From assembly GCA_049965935.1 (NCBI GenBank), contig JBMFVP010000058.1, forward strand, positions 1 to 9,749: 9,749 bases of DNA, in the 5' to 3' direction. How positions within the stretch are numbered: the stretch's first letter is position 1; each line of letters opens with the position of its first letter. Both the position numbers and the translations under genes were made by a program. This stretch comes from Thermocladium sp049965935 (GTDB lineage Archaea > Thermoproteota > Thermoprotei > Thermoproteales > Thermocladiaceae). Shown in pieces: positions 6,488 to 9,749 of the stretch. The notes below the pieces were generated by a model. That model saw only the letters and a list, made by a program, of their open reading frames with translations, had not been told where the DNA came from and did no database searches.

Positions 6488-7114
6488 TTATGGTACCTCA
6501 ACATTGGCATGCATCTTCTCTAGATCCTCCTCAGTCTTATTTAGCCTCTTCATTAATTCAGCCACCACTGAATCCAGGAAAATCATTGCAGTATCCTCAA
6601 ACAATGTGCCGAGGGGCGCCAGGGGCTCATGGAGCCCCAGTATCTGCCGCGCAAAGTAATCATCGATCCTGGCCACCTTTGTTCTCCCCGGCACTATCAC
6701 CACTGCATCAGCGGTCTTGGCTAGGGGGGAATCCGAGTAGCTTGTTATGGCTATTATAGTTGACTTCATCTTCTTAGCGGCCTCCGCCGCAGCAATAACT
6801 AGGCTAGTGGCTCCACTGCCGCTAATCGCCACAACCACATCGCCATCCCCTATGCTGGGGGTTATGGTCTCGCCTAGGACGTATGATTTGAAGCCCAAAT
6901 GCATTAGTCTCATGGCGAATCCCCTCGCCACGAGGCCTGATCTACCCATGCCCACCACCAGCACCTTATGGCCGCTCTTATATGCATCTATCAATTCATC
7001 TACGAACCTATTAACCTCCTCCGGCCTCAACTTATCGAGCACCACAGTTATGAAGCCGGATATCTCTTTATACGCCTCAAGAAAATACTTGGGAAGGGAA
7101 TCCCTTTGGCTCAC
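6488..7114 (-). CDS. hxlB: 6-phospho-3-hexuloisomerase (SIS domain)
   Basis: This SIS-fold enzyme interconverts D-arabino-3-hexulose 6-phosphate and fructose 6-phosphate. In archaea lacking the oxidative pentose phosphate pathway it works with hexulose-6-phosphate synthase, in reverse of the RuMP route, to supply ribulose 5-phosphate for nucleotides. Visible features: LVVGMGRSGLVARGFAMRL, the sugar-phosphate loop VVVAISGSGATS, a following IIAITSYSDSPLAKTAD segment, and a C-terminal PLGTLFEDTAMIFLD helix, all typical of this enzyme. I take the GTG at 7114, giving 208 residues, close to the usual 180-200. A TATA box lies 25 bases upstream. The frame is open further up to an ATG at 7234, but that adds a poorly conserved hydrophobic stretch, and the ATG at 7135 falls inside the TATA box. 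The partner synthase is not in the window. Confidence 0.88.
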   Translation of the reverse strand: MSQRDSLPKYFLEAYKEISGFITVVLDKLRPEEVNRFVDELIDAYKSGHKVLVVGMGRSGLVARGFAMRLMHLGFKSYVLGETITPSIGDGDVVVAISGSGATSLVIAAAEAAKKMKSTIIAITSYSDSPLAKTADAVVIVPGRTKVARIDDYFARQILGLHEPLAPLGTLFEDTAMIFLDSVVAELMKRLNKTEEDLEKMHANVEVP

Positions 7115-7131
7115 GTGTATACCTAAAACAT

Positions 7132-7144
7132 GCATTTTTAAATC
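7132..7144 (-). promoter_or_regulatory. TATA box deciding the hxlB start
   Basis: GATTTAAAAATGC on the minus strand is centred 25 bases upstream of the GTG at 7114. It supports a leaderless mRNA and argues against the longer upstream reading frame. Confidence 0.6.
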
Positions 7145-7280
7145 TTGCCCACGAAAAGCACGGCTGATAAGCAGCATTGTTATGATAAATATAAAAATGA
7201 TGCGCGAAAACAACTTAGGGAATAATAAATTCATCGCCTTGCTAGGGCAGCACTAATGATATTGCATGATTGGGAGGAAT

Positions 7281-8078
7281 TCAGACTGTGTGGTTCAAGG
7301 AATTGCGCTTCTCATGGCCTTGATGATTGGGGAAGAAGCAGATGCCGCGAAGCGGGCACTTTCCGCATTTGGGGTTCCTCTCGCTGCAATAAGCCTTGCC
7401 TACCGACGCGAGGCCGGCGTGAATGATCTTCAACGCATATATATCACTGCCCACAGTGTTCTCGACCAATTTCTCTACCTCCTCTAGGCTTAATTGAAGC
7501 CCAGTTAATCTTCTAAGCACTAACTGGGAGTACTTGGATGGCGGGAAAACTGGGGCATTCGCTATGAATAGCAACATGGATTTAGCAGTCTCTCTCCCAA
7601 TGCCCTCGATCTCCAGCAGTCTCTCCTCATTTGCCGGCGTCACGAGGTTCAATAATCCGCCGCTCCTCACGGCTTCCTCTGCAAAGGCCTTTAGCCTGCG
7701 TGCCTTGGTTCTATGGAAATTCACATTAATTATCGCGCGATCAATTTCATCCACGCTTAGCTTTGCAATGGCCTCAATGGAGGCAATGCCTTGGACCCGA
7801 AGCCTCCTCATCACAGTGGCCACGGTTTCCCAACGAGTTAATTGAACCAGGAATGATGAAATAGCCACTTCATCCGGCGACTCTAAGCCGCCCCACCAAG
7901 AAAATGAGCGCGCCTCGCTCACCACCCATCCCTGACCAGCTAAAAAATCGGAATTGGCCTCGAATATCTTAACCAGCCCCAAGATTAAGTTCCTTAATTC
8001 TCTCCCCCGCCCTGAATGCCGCTCCTCGCTGTTTCTCACCGGTTCACGACCTACGTCGTGCTCCTCCTTGCCCGCCAT
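7281..8078 (-). CDS. Endonuclease III-like iron-sulfur HhH protein with altered active site
   Basis: A 265-residue member of the HhH-GPD DNA glycosylase superfamily, nearest to archaeal endonuclease III-related proteins (FLVQLTRWETV matches their LTQNTxWxNV block). The helix-hairpin-helix is at 154-167 (LLEIEGIGRETAKS) and the [4Fe-4S] loop is intact: Cys231, 238, 241 and 247 in C-X6-C-X2-C-X5-C spacing. Two substitutions stand out. Glu163 takes the place of the catalytic Lys of endonuclease III, as in monofunctional relatives. Ser181, in VFPPSKYS, falls where the otherwise universal catalytic Asp (VVDxY) is expected. Base excision by the usual mechanism is therefore doubtful; DNA binding or a different reaction is possible. 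About 25 extra polar residues precede the domain. The ATG at 8078 is preceded by GAGGAGAGGTGA, a good ribosome binding site, as expected for an internal gene of an operon; the DUF1874 gene ends 59 bases upstream on the same strand. Confidence 0.85.
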   Translation of the reverse strand: MAGKEEHDVGREPVRNSEERHSGRGRELRNLILGLVKIFEANSDFLAGQGWVVSEARSFSWWGGLESPDEVAISSFLVQLTRWETVATVMRRLRVQGIASIEAIAKLSVDEIDRAIINVNFHRTKARRLKAFAEEAVRSGGLLNLVTPANEERLLEIEGIGRETAKSMLLFIANAPVFPPSKYSQLVLRRLTGLQLSLEEVEKLVENTVGSDIYALKIIHAGLASVGKAYCSERNPKCGKCPLRGICFFPNHQGHEKRNSLNHTV

Positions 8079-8080
8079 CT

Positions 8081-8098
8081 TAATTCACCTCTCCTCAC
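8081..8098 (-). promoter_or_regulatory. Ribosome binding site of the endonuclease III-like gene
   Basis: On the minus strand GAGGAGAGGTGA ends about 7 bases before the ATG at 8078 and is complementary to the archaeal 16S 3' end. It is the clearest such site in the window; the other genes appear leaderless. It implies translation from within a longer transcript that starts at the DUF1874 gene. Confidence 0.6.
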
Positions 8099-8137
8099 TT
8101 CACTACAAGCAATGATGCGATCGCACCACAGCATGCT

Positions 8138-8473
8138 TCACTCGATAGTCACGGCGTATATCACATATTGCCCGTTCTTGATTAATTCGTTTACCTCCTC
8201 GTCGCTGAACTCCTTGGTCGGCGCCCTATTCGTTATTAATTGAAACACTATTAGGATATCGCCTCTCTTCAACTTGAGGCTAATTCTATTAACTGGAACG
8301 ATCACGCCTAATAATTTACTTGCAAGTCTAGCCGTGTTTTCGTGCCCCATGACCGACGTGAATCCATTTCTTAGGAGGTTGGAGGCCTCCTCGTCGCTTA
8401 TCCTCCTCACCCTGAGAACGGCATCCCCATCCAACATTTGGAGGCTGAACGCATTTCCCAAGTAAGTTACCAT
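8138..8473 (-). CDS. DUF1874 (AcrIII-1/Crn2) family ring nuclease
   Basis: A 111-residue cytoplasmic protein of the STIV B116-like/DUF1874 family, normal in length. Members such as SIRV1 gp29 (AcrIII-1) and cellular Crn2 are dimeric enzymes that cleave cyclic tetra-adenylate, the second messenger of type III CRISPR defence, and so switch off its effectors. Recognition rests on the N-terminal MVTYLGNAFSLQML (family form YLANAFSxNML), the MGHENTARL motif with His44 at the position of the catalytic histidine (His47 in SIRV1 gp29, from memory), NRISLKLKRGDILIVFQL, and the C-terminal ELIKNGQYVIYAVTIE. Asn7, Ser10, Arg63, Gln78 and Arg83 align with ligand-binding positions of the family. The gene leads a probable operon with the endonuclease III-like gene and has its own TATA box. 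Whether it is a host regulator or a captured viral inhibitor cannot be told here: no cas or clear viral gene is in view. Confidence 0.9.
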   Translation of the reverse strand: MVTYLGNAFSLQMLDGDAVLRVRRISDEEASNLLRNGFTSVMGHENTARLASKLLGVIVPVNRISLKLKRGDILIVFQLITNRAPTKEFSDEEVNELIKNGQYVIYAVTIE

Positions 8474-8493
8474 GAGGCAATATCCATCCTAGG

Positions 8494-8505
8494 TTTAAAT
8501 ATATT
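8494..8505 (-). promoter_or_regulatory. TATA box of the ring-nuclease operon
   Basis: AT-rich sequence reading AAATATATTTAAAC on the minus strand, centred about 26 bases upstream of the ATG at 8473, consistent with a leaderless first gene. Confidence 0.6.
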
Positions 8506-8549
8506 TATGGAAACATGAAGTGGATCCAGCCTCTCCCCGCCATGAATAA

Positions 8550-8630
8550 CTAGCTCACTATCGCGTTATAATTACTTCTTGAGAGGAATGAGCTGATGCC
8601 TGGTCTCACCATCTTCTTACCCGCCCCCAT
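8550..8630 (-). CDS. Possible 26-codon ORF upstream of the ring-nuclease gene
   Basis: An ATG at 8630 opens a short frame (starting MGAGKKMVRPGISS) that ends at a TAG at 8552-8550. A TATA-like element on the minus strand (8656-8663) sits 29 bases upstream of it, and a GAGGAAG stretch precedes the start. Placement before the ring-nuclease gene on the same strand would suit a leader peptide or remnant. The frame is short and its composition is not decisive; it may be chance. Confidence 0.2.
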   Translation of the reverse strand: MGAGKKMVRPGISSFLSRSNYNAIVS

Positions 8631-8672
8631 ATGGAATCTTCCTCACTTAAGTCAAATTATTTAGCTAGCTTC

Positions 8673-8694
8673 CAGACCCCACGGGTGGGGTCTG
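8673..8694. repeat. Perfect GC-rich hairpin, 10-base arms
   Basis: CAGACCCCAC and GTGGGGTCTG are exact reverse complements separated by two bases. The hairpin stands in AT-rich sequence upstream of the ring-nuclease operon. It is similar in kind to the hairpin at 9684-9706 and could be an insertion-sequence end, a transcript end or a regulatory stem; there is no direct evidence for any of these. Confidence 0.6.
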
Positions 8695-8846
8695 TTAAGT
8701 AGTGAGGAAACACATAGATTATAATGCATTGATTATATAGAGGAAGTACTTTCCTCCGTGAGGCGATTAATGCAGTCAGCAACTTAATGAGAGGTACGGG
8801 TCGGGAGATGTAAATACCACAAAGGAGAGGTGAAGGCATGCCACAA

Positions 8847-8868
8847 AGATAACTGAGAGATAACTGAG
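8847..8868. repeat. Tandem duplication of AGATAACTGAG
   Basis: Two identical adjacent 11-base units. The CTGA within each resembles a box D element, but no box C (RTGATGA) lies at a suitable distance, so I do not call a C/D guide RNA. Confidence 0.7.
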
Positions 8869-8883
8869 AACCCCAAAACCTCA

Positions 8884-8905
8884 CCCATAAAGGGTAATTT
8901 ATGGG
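8884..8905. repeat. Inverted repeat CCCATAAA-N6-TTTATGGG
   Basis: Perfect 8-base arms around GGGTAA, ending 7 bases before the TATA-like box at 8912-8919. The position just upstream of a promoter suits an activator or repressor site for the downstream RNA candidate; this is inferred from placement only. Confidence 0.45.
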
Positions 8906-8911
8906 CATATC

Positions 8912-8919
8912 TTTAAATT
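8912..8919 (+). promoter_or_regulatory. TATA-like box for the RNA candidate
   Basis: TTTAAATT is centred about 26 bases before 8941, where the GC-rich structured segment begins. Confidence 0.45.
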
Positions 8920-8940
8920 GAGAACCATTATTGATGCATT

Positions 8941-9010
8941 GATTCTGCGCCGAGTGAGCGGGCTTGGTGACCCGCGACAGCGCAGGTTTAGCGGGGCGTG
9001 GGCCCCGCAT
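8941..9010 (+). ncRNA. Candidate structured RNA with a kink-turn
   Basis: A GC-rich island in AT-rich DNA that folds into two stems. Stem 1 pairs CTGCGC (8945-8950) with GCGCAG (8980-8985), then after a C-A mismatch G8952 with C8978. Next come a three-base bulge AGT (8953-8955) and tandem G-A/A-G pairs (8956-8957 with 8976-8977), followed by stem GCGGG/CCCGC (8958-8962 with 8971-8975) and an 8-base loop. This is the canonical kink-turn layout bound by L7Ae in archaeal guide RNAs. A second hairpin pairs GCGGGGC (8991-8997) with GCCCCGC (9002-9008). A TATA-like box lies 26 bases upstream. No ACA box is found 14-16 bases past stem 1, so an ordinary H/ACA guide is not supported; nor is a tRNA, SRP or RNase P RNA. 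Function unknown. Strand is chosen from the promoter and the kink-turn. Confidence 0.5.
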
Positions 9011-9057
9011 CCATAATTAATGGAAATGGAGATATTTATGTCTTTGTTTTGCGATAG

Positions 9058-9066
9058 GTTAAAAAG
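9058..9066 (+). promoter_or_regulatory. TATA box of the ParA-like gene
   Basis: TTAAAAAGG-type sequence centred about 26 bases before the ATG at 9088, giving a leaderless mRNA separate from the RNA candidate upstream. Confidence 0.55.
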
Positions 9067-9087
9067 GTTTGTCTTGGTAATGACTGA

Positions 9088-9714
9088 ATGGATGCAGCCC
9101 AGGAAGTTATTATACCCGTGGTCTCGGCGGCCGGTGGAGCCGGGAAAACCACGGTCACTCTTCTCCTCGCGCATTTCTTATCAGAGAATAATTATGGCCC
9201 CATTCTAATGATGGATCTGGATCCCACGGCCGGCCTATCCCTTAGATTAATGGGTGACTCAGCGTATTATCAATACAGCAATGATGGTAAGACATTATCC
9301 GGGATGTTCATTGATTATCAGCAGGGAAAGAGCATCGATTTGCTTCAGTATGCTACTCAAATTAAGGCAGTGAAGGCTAGGTTCAGCGAGATCGAGGTAA
9401 CGGAGCTCCTCTATGACACATATATCCTCCCACCTGGAGAGGACCTAATGGATATATTCACCAACTCCTCGACGACTGGGGTCGGCATACCTGAAGCCCT
9501 TTGGGGGCTTCTCAAGGCCGCAAATATTTCGGCGTTCAATACCATAATCATCGATACCGCCCCCTTCTTCGACATGAGGTACACTCTTGCCGCCGTATAT
9601 GGTTCAGAGAGGAGCCTCGTGGTCGCTAGACCAACATTAACTGACTTGGTGAGGACGAGTAGGATGATAAAACAAACAACAAACCTCGCCCCTTCTAGGG
9701 GCGGGGATTCCTAG
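9088..9714 (+). CDS. ParA/MinD-like ATPase, 3' end apparently interrupted
   Basis: A 208-residue SIMIBI-class P-loop ATPase related to ParA, Soj, SegA and MinD, proteins that position DNA or complexes using ATP-driven dimerisation. The P loop is AAGGAGKTT (14-22), Walker A' is ILMMDLDP (39-46) with Asp43, and Walker B is IIIDTAP (153-159) with Asp156. The lysine that opens the family's deviant Walker A (KGGxGKT) is replaced by Ala15, so ATP hydrolysis across the dimer may be altered. The middle (57-130) is unusual in sequence. After RTSRMIK (189-195), where relatives continue for about 50-100 residues, the frame reads into a GC-rich hairpin and stops after 13 unrelated residues. The gene therefore looks truncated by an insertion. 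The neighbouring partner (ParB/SegB-like) is not visible. Function on chromosome or plasmid is unknown. Confidence 0.75.
   Translation: MDAAQEVIIPVVSAAGGAGKTTVTLLLAHFLSENNYGPILMMDLDPTAGLSLRLMGDSAYYQYSNDGKTLSGMFIDYQQGKSIDLLQYATQIKAVKARFSEIEVTELLYDTYILPPGEDLMDIFTNSSTTGVGIPEALWGLLKAANISAFNTIIIDTAPFFDMRYTLAAVYGSERSLVVARPTLTDLVRTSRMIKQTTNLAPSRGGDS
9684..9706. repeat. GC-rich hairpin, possible IS200/IS605-type element end
   Basis: CCTCGCCCC and GGGGCGGGG pair over 9 bases (one T-G wobble) around the loop TTCTA. Subterminal hairpins of this size mark the ends of IS200/IS605-family elements in thermophiles, and its position exactly where the ParA-like gene loses similarity to its family supports an inserted element running to the right. 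The transposase itself is beyond the window, so the identification is tentative. Confidence 0.45.
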
Positions 9715-9715
9715 G

Positions 9716-9729
9716 AAAAATTTTTAAAT
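9716..9729 (+). promoter_or_regulatory. Promoter reading off the right edge
   Basis: AAAAATTTTTAAAT is a strong BRE/TATA-like element whose expected start site is at about 9748, the last two bases being AT. A leaderless gene beginning just at or beyond the edge is likely, perhaps the gene carried by the presumed inserted element. Confidence 0.5.
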
Positions 9730-9749
9730 GCTTGTGTGGAAGGTGCTAT

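Larger units (their letters stand above)
8474..9087. other. Intergenic region with hairpins and an RNA candidate
   Basis: About 610 bases between divergent genes, with no long open frame that looks coding. It holds the ring-nuclease promoter, a doubtful 26-codon frame, a perfect 22-base hairpin at 8673-8694, an 11-base tandem duplication at 8847-8868, an inverted repeat at 8884-8905, a structured-RNA candidate at 8941-9010 and the ParA promoter. At 8823-8838 a good ribosome binding site (GGAGAGGTGAAGG) precedes an ATG, but that frame stops after four codons, which hints at a lost gene. Confidence 0.6.

Noticed and set aside
7115..7234. N-terminal extension of the hexuloisomerase to an ATG at 7234
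   Set aside because: The extension spans the TATA box and exceeds the family's usual length; the GTG at 7114 has ideal promoter spacing.
8657..9010. 117-codon minus-strand open frame over the RNA candidate
   Set aside because: It runs through three hairpins and a promoter-like region, and its product is low in protein-like character.
1..9749. CRISPR array or cas genes expected near a ring nuclease
   Set aside because: No regularly spaced repeats or Cas-like proteins occur on either strand in this window.

Overview
The window looks like chromosomal DNA of a hyperthermophilic crenarchaeon, most likely Thermoproteales (Caldivirga/Vulcanisaeta/Thermocladium-like); this placement is inferred. 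The grounds are archaeal TATA boxes about 25-29 bases upstream of leaderless start codons (some GTG), AGG/AGA/ATA-rich codon use, a tRNA without encoded CCA, and genes typical of that group: a PhoH-type ATPase with KH-like motifs, a stand-alone 6-phospho-3-hexuloisomerase, an archaeal endonuclease III-related protein and a DUF1874 protein. No bacterial or eukaryotic hallmark was seen.

Layout. 1-299 (-): N-terminus of a membrane protein resembling NicO-type metal transporters, with a perfect palindrome over its probable transcription start. 300-915: gene-poor, with short repeats. 916-1440 (-): a coiled-coil protein, divergent from 1507-3189 (+), a secreted cysteine-containing protein; their shared promoter region is nearly duplicated at 614-665. 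3326-4351 (+): aldo/keto reductase. 4352-5111: a decayed gene remnant and otherwise little. 5112-5184 (-): tRNA-Gln(TTG). 5353-6474 (+): PhoH/KH ATPase, convergent with 6-phospho-3-hexuloisomerase at 6488-7114 (-). 7281-8473 (-): a probable two-gene unit made of a DUF1874 cyclic-oligoadenylate ring nuclease (AcrIII-1/Crn2 family) followed by an endonuclease III-like protein that lacks both usual catalytic residues. 8474-9087: a long intergenic region with hairpins and a GC-rich structured-RNA candidate containing a textbook kink-turn. 9088-9714 (+): a ParA/MinD-like ATPase that appears cut short by a GC-rich hairpin resembling an IS200/IS605-type end, with a strong promoter reading off the right edge.

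How the parts relate. The metabolic genes (aldo/keto reductase, hexuloisomerase) are ordinary housekeeping and each has its own promoter. The accessory signals are concentrated at the two ends. On the right are the type III CRISPR signalling antagonist, the altered DNA glycosylase, the RNA candidate and the interrupted ParA. On the left are the putative operator and the duplicated divergent promoter. No CRISPR array, cas gene or complete transposase gene lies in the window.
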